From Flavobacteriales bacterium (GTDB taxonomy: Bacteria; Bacteroidota; Bacteroidia; Flavobacteriales; Flavobacteriaceae): 21,635 nucleotides of DNA. Every line of letters starts with the position of its first letter. Within the stretch, counting starts at the first letter, position 1. The position numbers and the translations under genes are program-made. The notes under the pieces are model-generated. The model did not search any database and was not told the DNA's origin. It saw only the letters and a list, made by a program, of their open reading frames with translations. The DNA lies in NCBI GenBank assembly GCA_015494775.1, contig WGAP01000169.1, positions 1 through 21,635 of the forward strand, written 5' to 3'. Below are positions 8,366 through 15,448 of this stretch, piece by piece.

Positions 8366-8393
8366 CTTATAGGTTTATAAGACACTACTTATA
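8366..8393 (+). promoter_or_regulatory. Possible operator upstream of the CZB gene
   Basis: CTTATA (8366-8371), GGTT, TATAAG (8376-8381) form a short palindrome. A third CTTATA follows at 8388-8393. They lie just upstream of the -7 box at 8426. No binding protein can be named. Confidence 0.25.
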
Positions 8394-8425
8394 GCCCTTG
8401 GGATTTATTTATAATGATTTTAAAT

Positions 8426-8433
8426 TATATTTG
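8426..8433 (+). promoter_or_regulatory. -7 promoter box of the CZB gene
   Basis: TATATTTG is an exact TAnnTTTG. Transcription from it would start near 8440, which rules out the in-frame start at 8398 and supports the ATG at 8467. Confidence 0.6.
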
Positions 8434-8466
8434 CAACAAATATTACATAACAAAAAACCAAAAGCT

Positions 8467-8913
8467 ATGATCTCCAAAGAAAAAGTAATGGAACAAATCA
8501 GGCAAGCCCGCTTCAATCATAAGCGTTGGATGAACTATGCCAAAGCCATTCATTTGGGACTTCCGGTGGACAAGGACGCCACCCCACTCTACGATACCGA
8601 TTGTAAATTCGGAAAATGGTATCACGGCGAAGGCCAGGTTTTTCGCGGCATGCCTTCGTATGACAAAATTGACGAACTGCATCACGCACTGCACGATGTG
8701 TATATGAACTTTTACAAAACTTGGAAAGAACCCGCCAAACCCAAGCTTTTCGAATCCAAAAAATCATGTGAGGCCAAGCGCCAAAAACACATGAAGGAAT
8801 TGATGGACAAGCTGTTCGAAATTTCCAAACTGCTCATTGCCCAATTGGACGAATTCGAACGCGACATCAAGGACTTGCACGAATGGGAATTCAAGCAAGG
8901 CGGTTGGGCCTAA
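8467..8913 (+). CDS. Stand-alone CZB (chemoreceptor zinc-binding) domain protein
   Basis: The 148-residue cytosolic protein has the CZB pattern HKRW, then CKFGKWYHGEG, then HHALH. The likely zinc ligands are His18, Cys46, His72 and His76. In characterised proteins this four-helix domain binds zinc through three His and one Cys, and it senses zinc or hypochlorous acid through the Cys. It normally sits at the C-terminus of a chemoreceptor or diguanylate cyclase. Here there is no methyl-accepting, GGDEF or membrane segment. The C-terminal ~60 residues are charged and helical. The gene has its own promoter and terminator, so it is a single-gene unit. A role as a soluble zinc or oxidant sensor or buffer is inferred. 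Confidence 0.8.
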   Translation: MISKEKVMEQIRQARFNHKRWMNYAKAIHLGLPVDKDATPLYDTDCKFGKWYHGEGQVFRGMPSYDKIDELHHALHDVYMNFYKTWKEPAKPKLFESKKSCEAKRQKHMKELMDKLFEISKLLIAQLDEFERDIKDLHEWEFKQGGWA

Positions 8914-8938
8914 GACATACGGCACGATTTTTAGGTAT

Positions 8939-8980
8939 GGGTTGTCCGCAAGGATGACCCTTTTCTTTTTTTATTTTTTT
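8939..8980 (+). terminator. Intrinsic terminator of the CZB gene
   Basis: GGGTTGTCC (8939-8947), a GCAA tetraloop and GGATGACCC (8952-8960) pair over 9 bp with two G-T pairs. A long T-rich run follows. Confidence 0.85.
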
Positions 8981-9110
8981 GGCTTCGCGAGCCCTTCGGT
9001 CTCGCTCCGCTTGCTCCGGCAGCCCTGCGGTCTGCCTCGCGGGCCTCGGAACCCTTCGGTTTCCTCGGCGGTCGCCGGGCCGCTGTGCGTCCTGGCTCTT
9101 TATTGGCAAG
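8981..9110 (+). repeat. GC-rich hairpin cluster 2
   Basis: Three core hairpins occur in a row. GCGAG/CTCGC surrounds CCCTTCGGT (8987-9005). GGCAG/CTGCC surrounds CCCTGCGGT (9018-9036). GGAA/TTCC surrounds CCCTTCGGT (9048-9064). The cluster begins directly after the CZB terminator T-run and is followed by an AT-rich tail at 9150. Confidence 0.75.
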
Positions 9111-9149
9111 CCGCCGCCACATAATTGTTTTTAAAAACGAGCGTAAGTT

Positions 9150-9193
9150 GTTGAACGTCAATTCAAAATTCAAAATTTAGAATTCATAATTAA
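9150..9193 (+). repeat. AT-rich tail repeat, copy 3
   Basis: This 44-nt unit begins GTTGAACGTCAATTC and ends in TTTAGAATTCATAATTAA. It nearly matches the copies at 3811-3854 and 13545-13588 and has the same orientation. Confidence 0.8.
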
Positions 9194-9227
9194 ATTTGCG
9201 CCAGGGATGGGAGCGGTATGAGCCGCC

Positions 9228-9335
9228 GGCGGTGCCGATGGTTTTCCGCCCGGCGGAGGCGATCGGAGGAAGCCCCACGCACGGGCGGGCGCGGGCGCGC
9301 GTGCCGCGCGCCCGCGCAAAACCACGGCATCCGCC
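9228..9335. repeat. Large imperfect hairpin with a 13-bp GC stem
   Basis: The outer arms 9228-9245 (ending TGGTTTT) and 9318-9335 (starting AAAACCA) pair over 17 bp with two bulges. Inside, a perfect 13-bp hairpin (9289-9301 with 9305-9317, loop TGC) abuts the right arm. A small CCGCC/GGCGG hairpin (9246-9256) abuts the left arm. The layout resembles the junction elements but has no clear inner stem. Confidence 0.6.
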
Positions 9336-9359
9336 AAGGCGAATATAAGCGGACAGCCC

Positions 9360-9485
9360 GACGGCGCCTATGCGTTGCAGCAAGCATAAAACATTCACAC
9401 CAAGTCTTGAATTCGACTTATCCGACATTTTATGCTTGCTGCAACGCCGTGAGGAAAGGGGTTTCCGCAAGGGCGCTCCGCCGTC
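9360..9485. repeat. 20-bp perfect inverted repeat around an AT-rich loop
   Basis: GCGTTGCAGCAAGCATAAAA (9372-9391) has an exact reverse complement at 9428-9447. The 36-nt loop holds AAGTC (9402-9406) and GACTT (9415-9419) around GAATTC. An outer 7-bp pair, GACGGCG (9360-9366) with CGCCGTC (9479-9485), brackets the whole. It lies between two other palindromic elements in the same gap. Confidence 0.75.
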
Positions 9486-9501
9486 CCGAAGCGGAACCCG
9501 T

Positions 9502-9662
9502 GGCCCCGCCGCGGCGCCGAAGGCGCCGGGCGGATGGCCGGACATAAACCTTTGAAAATCAACGAAACGCTCCGCCCCGCGGCTTCGCCGCGGGGCGGAG
9601 CGCCGACAAATTTAATCCAAAGTCCGGCCATCCGCCGCGGGCATCCGCCCGCCGGCGGGGCC
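9502..9662. repeat. Junction element C: four-arm palindromic element with a different sequence
   Basis: The outer stem is GGCCCCGCCG (9502-9511) with 9653-9662. The left lateral hairpin is 17 nt (9512-9528: CGGCGCC, GAA, GGCGCCG). The inner stem is GGCGGATGGCCGGAC (9529-9543) with 9622-9636, 15 bp and perfect. The right lateral hairpin is 16 nt (9637-9652: GCGGGC, ATCC, GCCCGC). All parts abut without gaps. The 78-nt apical part carries a perfect 16-bp hairpin with loop TTC (9568-9602). The order and lengths of arms match elements A and B although the stem sequences differ. Confidence 0.75.
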
Positions 9663-9766
9663 CCGAACGCAGGCGCCGGGGCGCCCTAAAAAATAAAACA
9701 CGCCGTCATCAAATAAACCGCTTGTTCCGAACCATGCCGGGCAACATTTATTAAACGCATTTGTCG

Positions 9767-9774
9767 TATTTTTG
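9767..9774 (+). promoter_or_regulatory. -7 promoter box of the ABC-F operon
   Basis: TATTTTTG is an exact TAnnTTTG, 20 bp before the ATG at 9795. It lies in the short unique sequence between the repeat gap and the gene. Confidence 0.6.
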
Positions 9775-9794
9775 CCGCAAAAGCAAAACCCTCT

Positions 9795-11420
9795 ATGCTC
9801 AAAGTCAATAATCTTTCCATACAATTCGGCAAACGCGTCCTGTTCGACGAAGTAAACGCCCAATTTACCAAAGGCAATTGCTACGGTATCATCGGGGCCA
9901 ACGGTGCCGGTAAATCCACCTTCCTGAAAATCCTGGCCGGCGAAATGGATCCCACCACCGGCCATGTGGAACTCGAAAAGGGCAAACGTATGTCGGTCCT
10001 GGAACAAGACCACCACAAATATGACGACTACCCCGTGCTGGACACCGTGATGATGGGCAACCGCGAGCTCTACGATATCATGAAGGAAATGGACGCCTTG
10101 TATGCCAAAGAAGATTTCGGCGACAAGGATGCCGAACGTGTGGGCGAACTGCAAGTGCGCTTCGAAGAAATGGGCGGTTGGAACGCCGAAGCCGAGGCGG
10201 CGGCCTTGCTTTCGAACCTGGGCGTGTCCGAGGATTTACACTATGTAAAAATGAAGGACTTGGAACCCAAAATGAAGGTGCGCGTGCTGCTGGCCCAAGC
10301 GCTTTTCGGCAACCCCGATGTGTTGATATTGGACGAGCCCACCAACGACCTGGACTTTGAAACCGTGGCCTGGCTCGAAGATTTTTTGGCCAATTACGAA
10401 AACACGGTCATCGTGGTGTCGCACGACCGCCACTTCCTGGATGCCGTGTGCACGCACATTGTGGATATTGACTACGGCAAACTGAATTTCTACACCGGCA
10501 ATTATTCGTTCTGGTATCAGTCCAGCCAATTGGCGGCGCGCCAACGGGCCCAGCAAAACAAAAAATTGGAGGAAAAACGCAAGGAATTGGAGGAATTTAT
10601 CCGACGTTTTTCGGCCAATGTGGCCAAATCCAAGCAAGCCACCGCCCGCAAGAAAATGTTGGAAAAACTGCGCGTGGATGATATCCGGCCGTCCAGCCGG
10701 CGCTATCCGGGCATTATTTTTGAACAGGAACGCGAAGCCGGCGATCAAATTTTCGAGTGCGAAAACCTGTCCAAATCCCAGGAAGGCGATTTGCTTTTTG
10801 CCCGGGCCGAATTTGTCCTGCAAAAGGGTGACAAGGTTTTGCTGCTGTCCAAAGACAGCCGCGCCACCACGGCCTTTTACGAGATTATCAACGACCGGCT
10901 GGAACCCGACAGCGGCACCTACCGTTGGGGTGTTACTACCATTCGCGCCTATTTGCCCTACGACAATACGCCCTATTTTCAAGAAGACCTGAGCTTGGTG
11001 GATTGGCTGCGCCAGTGGGCCAAAACACAGGAAGACCGCGAAGAAGTCAATCTGCGCGGATTTTTGGGCAAAATGCTTTTTAGCGGCGACGAAGCGCTCA
11101 AATCCGTAAAAGTGCTTTCGGGTGGCGAACGCATCCGGGCCATGCTTTCGCGCATGATGCTCCAACGCGGCAATGTGCTCATGCTCGACGAACCCACCAA
11201 CCACCTGGACCTCGAAAGCATTCAGGCCTTGAACAACGCCCTCAAACGCTTCAAGGGAACGGTAATTTTTACCACCCGCGACCACGAATTCGCCCAAACC
11301 GTGGCCAACCGCATCATCGAAATCACGCCGGGCGGCACCATCGACCGCTTGATGAGTTTCGACGAATATATGTCCGACCCCAAAATCAAAGCCCTGCGCG
11401 AAAAAATGTATGCCGGATGA
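9795..11420 (+). CDS. ABC-F family ATPase (YbiT-like) with one degenerate nucleotide site
   Basis: The 541-residue soluble protein has two ABC domains and no membrane part, as in ribosome-associated ABC-F proteins. Domain 1 has Walker A GANGAGKS (34-41), Walker B with D180-E181 and an H-loop His210 (SHDRH). Its signature is replaced by LEPKM (156-160). A helical linker rich in Lys and Glu (about 250-300) follows. Domain 2 has an intact signature LSGGE (441-445) and Walker B D465-E466. Its Walker A is SKDSRATT (352-359) without the Lys, and Arg495 replaces the H-loop His. YbiT, as I recall it, also lacks a canonical first signature. ABC-F proteins act at the ribosome E site; whether this one gives antibiotic protection or aids translation cannot be told. 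Its stop overlaps the next start (ATGA), so it heads an operon. Confidence 0.92.
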   Translation: MLKVNNLSIQFGKRVLFDEVNAQFTKGNCYGIIGANGAGKSTFLKILAGEMDPTTGHVELEKGKRMSVLEQDHHKYDDYPVLDTVMMGNRELYDIMKEMDALYAKEDFGDKDAERVGELQVRFEEMGGWNAEAEAAALLSNLGVSEDLHYVKMKDLEPKMKVRVLLAQALFGNPDVLILDEPTNDLDFETVAWLEDFLANYENTVIVVSHDRHFLDAVCTHIVDIDYGKLNFYTGNYSFWYQSSQLAARQRAQQNKKLEEKRKELEEFIRRFSANVAKSKQATARKKMLEKLRVDDIRPSSRRYPGIIFEQEREAGDQIFECENLSKSQEGDLLFARAEFVLQKGDKVLLLSKDSRATTAFYEIINDRLEPDSGTYRWGVTTIRAYLPYDNTPYFQEDLSLVDWLRQWAKTQEDREEVNLRGFLGKMLFSGDEALKSVKVLSGGERIRAMLSRMMLQRGNVLMLDEPTNHLDLESIQALNNALKRFKGTVIFTTRDHEFAQTVANRIIEITPGGTIDRLMSFDEYMSDPKIKALREKMYAG

Positions 11421-11887
11421 TTACCAAAGAAAAACTTTTGGGACTACGGCCCGAAATGTTCCGCTCGGCCTTCGAACTGACGGTGCGCTACCGGGATTTG
11501 GACACCTTTGCCCACGTAAACAATGCCGTTTACCTGACTTATATCGAAACCGGACGTTCGCATTATATCCGCAACCTCTTGGGCGATGAAATCAATTGGA
11601 AAGACCGCGGATTTATCCTGGGCACCAATCATGTGGTCTATGTGCATCCGCTGTTTTTGTTTGACAAAGTCGTGGTGCGCAGCGGCGTGGCGCGCATCGG
11701 CGAGCGGAGCGTTACTTTCGTGAGCTTGGTGGAAAACGGCCAAGGAAAACCCTCGGCCTACGGCTATGCCGTATTGGTGGCCTACGACTTTGAAAACAAG
11801 CGCAGTATTCCGGTGCCGGAAGTTTGGCGTGAGCGTTTCGAAAAAACGGACCGGTTTTTGCTTGACTATTTCGGACAAAATTCATGA
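11417..11887 (+). CDS. Hotdog-fold acyl-CoA/acyl-ACP thioesterase (4HBT/YbgC-like)
   Basis: The 156-residue protein carries the 4HBT pattern VRYRDLDTFAHVNNAVYLTY (about 23-42), with Asp27, Asp29, His33 and Asn35-Asn36 in the places used by YbgC-like thioesterases. It should hydrolyse an acyl thioester in the cytoplasm. The acyl group is not predictable. Its ATG overlaps the ABC-F stop and its stop overlaps the next start, so the three genes are probably translationally coupled. Confidence 0.85.
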   Translation: MITKEKLLGLRPEMFRSAFELTVRYRDLDTFAHVNNAVYLTYIETGRSHYIRNLLGDEINWKDRGFILGTNHVVYVHPLFLFDKVVVRSGVARIGERSVTFVSLVENGQGKPSAYGYAVLVAYDFENKRSIPVPEVWRERFEKTDRFLLDYFGQNS

Positions 11888-13218
11888 ATATGAAAAAAAT
11901 TTTTTCGGCCCTTTTGCTCGGCCTGTTGGGATGGGCCGGCATGTTAGCCCAAGACACCGTTTCGGTAAAGCCCGAAGGTTTCCGTCCGCCATGGCTGCTC
12001 CTGCGTGTGCTTCAAGGCGGCAAGGCCTTGTATTTGCAAGCGGCCGACAGTATTCCGCAAGACAAACCCGTGCATTTTATCCTGCAAAATCAACCCGTGG
12101 GCGAATATGCCCTGCAATTCAATATGAACGAACCGCGCGGATTCCGTTTTATTTACGACGGACATTCCATGGAACTGCATTTCGACAAAAAAGGTCATGC
12201 CGTTTCGATCAAGGGTTCCAAGGAAAACAAGATCTATTTCGATTTCCTGCGCCAATACGACAGTTTGCGCAACCGGCTCAAAAGTTTGGAAAAACAATTT
12301 GCCCGACATCCCGGGCCCGATAGCAAGAAGGACTATATCGAAACACGCAAAAAATATTACGCTCTTTTCGACCGTTTCGCCCGAAAGGCCAAAGGCCTTT
12401 TTGCCGCCCATTTGATAGCCGCACACAAGGATGCCTTTCCGCCCGAACCCTTGGGTTCGTTGGACGATTACGTTCGCTACGACGAAGCCCATTATTTCGA
12501 TTACACGCCCATGAACGACAGCGTACTGATTCATTCCAACGTGCTCACCGACAGGATTATGCGCTACGTATTCCGCATGCCGGTAAAAGGATATGGCAAG
12601 GCCAAAACCGATGCCTACCTGCGACGCATGAAAAACATTTTCGACCGGCTCCAATATCCGCCCATGCGTGCCGAGATTTTACGCGGCTTTATCGGCGTGT
12701 TTCACAAAACCGACCGGGATGTGGAAAAATACCTCATCGGTTTGTACAAGCAATTGCCCGAAACCCGGAAGGAACCGGGCTTTTTGGATAATCTCCAAAA
12801 AATCCCCGTGCCTGCCAAAGGCGATATTTTCCCGCTGACCGAATTGCACCGCTTGGGTAAATTCACACTTCCTGCGGGCAAAAAATATTATCTATTCATT
12901 TTTTACAGTTCCGATTGCCCGCATTGTCAAAGGGCTTTGCCTTGGGCCTACAAGCATCTGAAAGACCGGAAAGACATTGCCGTGTTGGCCGTAGGGCTCG
13001 AAACCGAACCCGAGCATTGGAAGCAATTCATTGCGCCCTTTACCGCTTGGCAACACATCGCCGCCTACAAGGACGACTACAACCGTATGGTGCAAAAATA
13101 CGGCATCGAATACACGCCCACTTGGTTTATCACCGACAGGCATTTGAAAATCCTTGAAACCGTAACGGGCGAACAAGAATTTAAAAAGGTATTGCGGTAT
13201 TTCGGTTTGCTCGAATGA
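11884..13218 (+). CDS. Exported thioredoxin-like protein with CPHC motif
   Basis: The 444-residue protein starts with a signal peptide (MKKIFSALLLGLLGWAGMLAQ). Residues about 25-115 resemble the beta-rich N-terminal domain found in Bacteroidota thiol-disulfide proteins. A long charged helical middle (about 120-310) follows. The C-terminal thioredoxin fold holds YSSDCPHCQ with Cys345 and Cys348, then a cis-Pro in TPTWFI. CPHC is the DsbA-type active site, whereas reducing TlpA/ResA types usually have CxPC with other residues. It probably exchanges thiols in the periplasm; the direction is not settled. Start choices are Met at 11884 or 11890. It ends the operon; the repeat gap begins right after. 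Confidence 0.82.
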   Translation: MNMKKIFSALLLGLLGWAGMLAQDTVSVKPEGFRPPWLLLRVLQGGKALYLQAADSIPQDKPVHFILQNQPVGEYALQFNMNEPRGFRFIYDGHSMELHFDKKGHAVSIKGSKENKIYFDFLRQYDSLRNRLKSLEKQFARHPGPDSKKDYIETRKKYYALFDRFARKAKGLFAAHLIAAHKDAFPPEPLGSLDDYVRYDEAHYFDYTPMNDSVLIHSNVLTDRIMRYVFRMPVKGYGKAKTDAYLRRMKNIFDRLQYPPMRAEILRGFIGVFHKTDRDVEKYLIGLYKQLPETRKEPGFLDNLQKIPVPAKGDIFPLTELHRLGKFTLPAGKKYYLFIFYSSDCPHCQRALPWAYKHLKDRKDIAVLAVGLETEPEHWKQFIAPFTAWQHIAAYKDDYNRMVQKYGIEYTPTWFITDRHLKILETVTGEQEFKKVLRYFGLLE

Positions 13219-13224
13219 TTTTGT

Positions 13225-13525
13225 TGTAAGGATGCTTCGGAGCCGCTGCGCGTCTCCTACGCTGCGCCGTGGAGCCCGTCCGCCGGCCAAGGCCGGAAGC
13301 AGCCGGTCTCCCCGGACGTTGCTCGTCAGCCGGCCGCCCTTCGCATTCGCTCGGGCGGCGTCTGACTGCGCTACCGCGGCAGCCCTGCGGTCTGCCGCGG
13401 GCTCCCGACATTGCTCCGCAATGTGCGGGACAGGCTCCGCAAGCCCTTCGGTCTTGCTCCGCGGCTTCGGGAGCCACCTTCGGCGTCTCCCTTCGCTACG
13501 GCGGGGAGCCGGCGCCGCTAAACTT
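13225..13525 (+). repeat. GC-rich hairpin cluster 3
   Basis: This cluster lies in the convergent gap after the thioredoxin-like gene. GTCAG/CTGAC surrounds the nested GCCGCCC/GGGCGGC hairpin (13325-13366). CCGCGGCAG/CTGCCGCGG, 9 bp and perfect, surrounds CCCTGCGGT (13374-13400). ACATTGC/GCAATGT surrounds TCC (13408-13424). GCAAG/CTTGC surrounds CCCTTCGGT (13439-13457). Open frames across it are artefacts of the repeats. Confidence 0.75.
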
Positions 13526-13544
13526 TTCCTAAAATCCATAAGTT

Positions 13545-13588
13545 ATTGAAAATCAACTCAAAATTCAAAATTTAGAATTCATAATTAA
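13545..13588 (+). repeat. AT-rich tail repeat, copy 4
   Basis: This 44-nt unit begins ATTGAAAATCAACTC and ends in TTTAGAATTCATAATTAA, in the same orientation as the other copies. It follows hairpin cluster 3. Confidence 0.8.
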
Positions 13589-13637
13589 TTCCGCATCTCG
13601 TCTCCCCGCCGGAAAATATTTTTGTTTATGCGGAATT
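13587..13637. repeat. 10-bp inverted repeat just past the reductase stop
   Basis: AATTCCGCAT (13587-13596) and ATGCGGAATT (13628-13637) are perfect inverted arms with a 31-nt loop. It lies 3 bp downstream of the leftward reductase gene. The long loop and missing T-run make it a weak terminator candidate. It could mark the edge of the inserted repeat block. Confidence 0.4.
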
Positions 13638-13640
13638 TGA

Positions 13641-14621
13641 TTAAGCCAATTTCCCCGTCTTACGAAAATAATCGATGGCTTCGCGCACGGCTTGACGTAT
13701 GGGCGTAAAATGCAAACCCAACATTTCCCTTGCCTTGCGGTTGTCGTAGTAATTGTAAATACCCAATATCTTCAAATTAACCGACGAAACCTGCGTGGGA
13801 ATACCGGCTTTGCGCACCAAATCACCGCCCAAGCCCACAATATGTAACGCGGGACGCGGAAGCGGCAATAACAGGGTTTTCGTTCCGTATTCCTCGGCCA
13901 CCATCCGGAAAAATGCCTTATAGGTCAGGTTTTCGTGGGCAATGATGAATTTTTCACCCGACGGCTGTAATGCAAAACTGCGGATAATGGCCCGGGCCAC
14001 ATCGCCCACATGGACAAAGTTTTTCCCGCCGGGCGGATAGAAAGCCAACCGTTTTCCAGCCACCGCCAGCACCATACGTCCCGAACTGGGCTTGGTGTCG
14101 TGCGGACCTATCATAAAGGTGGGACTAATGGTGGTTACGTGCAATCGGTCGGCTACGGCGTCCACCAAATCCTGGGCCATTTTTTTGCTTCGGGCATAGA
14201 GCGATCGGCTCACCGGCGGGCGCATGGGCCTGGCTTCGTGTCCGGGTGATTCCAAATCCCCGAAACCGAACGTGTTGGCCGTGCCTACATACACCAAACG
14301 TTCGGTTCCGCTCTGCAAGCAAGCATCAATTATATTTTTCGTTCCGTGCACATTGGCCGGCAAATAATCTTCGAGCCGCAGCAAATGATGACGGGCCAAG
14401 GCGGCAATATGCACCGCGGCATCACAACCTTGCATCAGGGTTCGCAAGCGTCCGGCATCGGACAAATCACCTTCGACCAGTTCCACGCCGTCCAATTCCG
14501 GATAAACAAAATTTTCCTTACGTCGCACCAGGGCTTTTACTTCGTAACCCTCCGCCAAAAGTTGCAACACCAAATTGGTGCCCAACAGGCCGTTTGCGCC
14601 GGTAACGAAAATTTTTCTCAT
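13641..14621 (-). CDS. NAD(P)-dependent epimerase/reductase (extended SDR, dihydroflavonol-reductase-like)
   Basis: The 326-residue protein has the extended-SDR cofactor motif TGANGLLG (7-14), a following basic segment LVRRKE that suggests NADP(H), and the catalytic Tyr142 and Lys146 in YARSK. The middle segment VHGTKNIIDAC is typical of dihydroflavonol-4-reductase and 3-beta-HSD relatives. It should reduce or oxidise a carbonyl or alcohol on a small substrate that cannot be named. Its start lies 10 bp after the stop of the upstream SDR gene, so the two are probably cotranscribed. Confidence 0.85.
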   Translation of the reverse strand: MRKIFVTGANGLLGTNLVLQLLAEGYEVKALVRRKENFVYPELDGVELVEGDLSDAGRLRTLMQGCDAAVHIAALARHHLLRLEDYLPANVHGTKNIIDACLQSGTERLVYVGTANTFGFGDLESPGHEARPMRPPVSRSLYARSKKMAQDLVDAVADRLHVTTISPTFMIGPHDTKPSSGRMVLAVAGKRLAFYPPGGKNFVHVGDVARAIIRSFALQPSGEKFIIAHENLTYKAFFRMVAEEYGTKTLLLPLPRPALHIVGLGGDLVRKAGIPTQVSSVNLKILGIYNYYDNRKAREMLGLHFTPIRQAVREAIDYFRKTGKLA

Positions 14622-14631
14622 GCACGTTTTC

Positions 14632-15441
14632 TTATTCCTTTTCCAGTTCCCGCCTCACCACACGTGTCATAAAACGGGCCAAAACACTTTCGGGCGCTAT
14701 GCGTGCCAGCATCCAATTGATCCGGTTGGGCCAATCGATAAAAATCAGGGATTTGCCCCGGAACATTTTATTTAGCGACACCCGCACCGTTTTTTCGGGA
14801 TCCGAAAGGGCCCAGCGGGCCAAACGTCCTTGCTTACGGATGCGGCTTCGTATTTCGGGATTGGTGGGCATGGGCCCGGGATGCACCACCGCCACATGCA
14901 CGGGTGTTTGACGGAGTTCAAAATAAAGCCCGCGCGAAAGGAAATGCACAAAACTTTTCGACGCCGGGTAAACGGTTTTGTAACCGTTGGGCGTAAAGGC
15001 CGACAAACTGCCCACGTTGAGCACATAAGCCCGCGGCCGCTGCATTAAATTGGGAAGCAAAGCCCGCGTGAGTATGGTGACGGGCATCACATTCAAACGG
15101 ATAATGTCGAGCATATAATCCATTTCGGCTTGTTCGAATGCACGCGTTCCGCCCGTCCCCACATTGTTGACCAATATTTCCACCGCAAAATGTTCGTTTA
15201 TCTGCTGCGCAACACGACGGATTTCATCTTCAAGCCGCAAATCCGCTTTGTAGTAATGAAAAGGAACGGCAAATTCCGCTTCCAACTGCTTCCCCAGTTC
15301 CTTCAATTCGGTTGCTGCGCTATCTATGGCAACAATCCCGTAACCACGCCGGGCCAGTTCGCGGGAATACACCCTACCCAATCCGCCGGCCGCACCGGTG
15401 ATGACGGCAAAAGTCCGCTGAGTGTTCGGTTGGGCTTTCAT
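14632..15441 (-). CDS. Classical short-chain dehydrogenase/reductase
   Basis: The 269-residue protein has TGAAGGLG (15-22), NNVG (92-95) in place of the usual NNAG, Ser145, and YPASK with Tyr158 and Lys162. The C-terminal ~60 residues extend beyond the common 250-residue core and carry hydrophobic and basic stretches, as in steroid or 3-ketoacyl reductase relatives that touch membranes. The substrate is unknown. An exact -7 box ends only 8 nt before the ATG, so the transcript may have almost no leader. The upstream M49-like gene ends 34 bp away on the same strand, so read-through is also possible. Confidence 0.87.
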   Translation of the reverse strand: MKAQPNTQRTFAVITGAAGGLGRVYSRELARRGYGIVAIDSAATELKELGKQLEAEFAVPFHYYKADLRLEDEIRRVAQQINEHFAVEILVNNVGTGGTRAFEQAEMDYMLDIIRLNVMPVTILTRALLPNLMQRPRAYVLNVGSLSAFTPNGYKTVYPASKSFVHFLSRGLYFELRQTPVHVAVVHPGPMPTNPEIRSRIRKQGRLARWALSDPEKTVRVSLNKMFRGKSLIFIDWPNRINWMLARIAPESVLARFMTRVVRRELEKE

Positions 15442-15448
15442 TTCCTTT

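Noticed and set aside
8398..8466. Longer N-terminus for the CZB protein
   Set aside because: The exact -7 box at 8426 lies inside that extension, so the upstream start would not be transcribed from it.
9569..9602. The 16-bp apical hairpin as a simple terminator
   Set aside because: No T-run follows on either strand, and it is centred within a larger palindrome.
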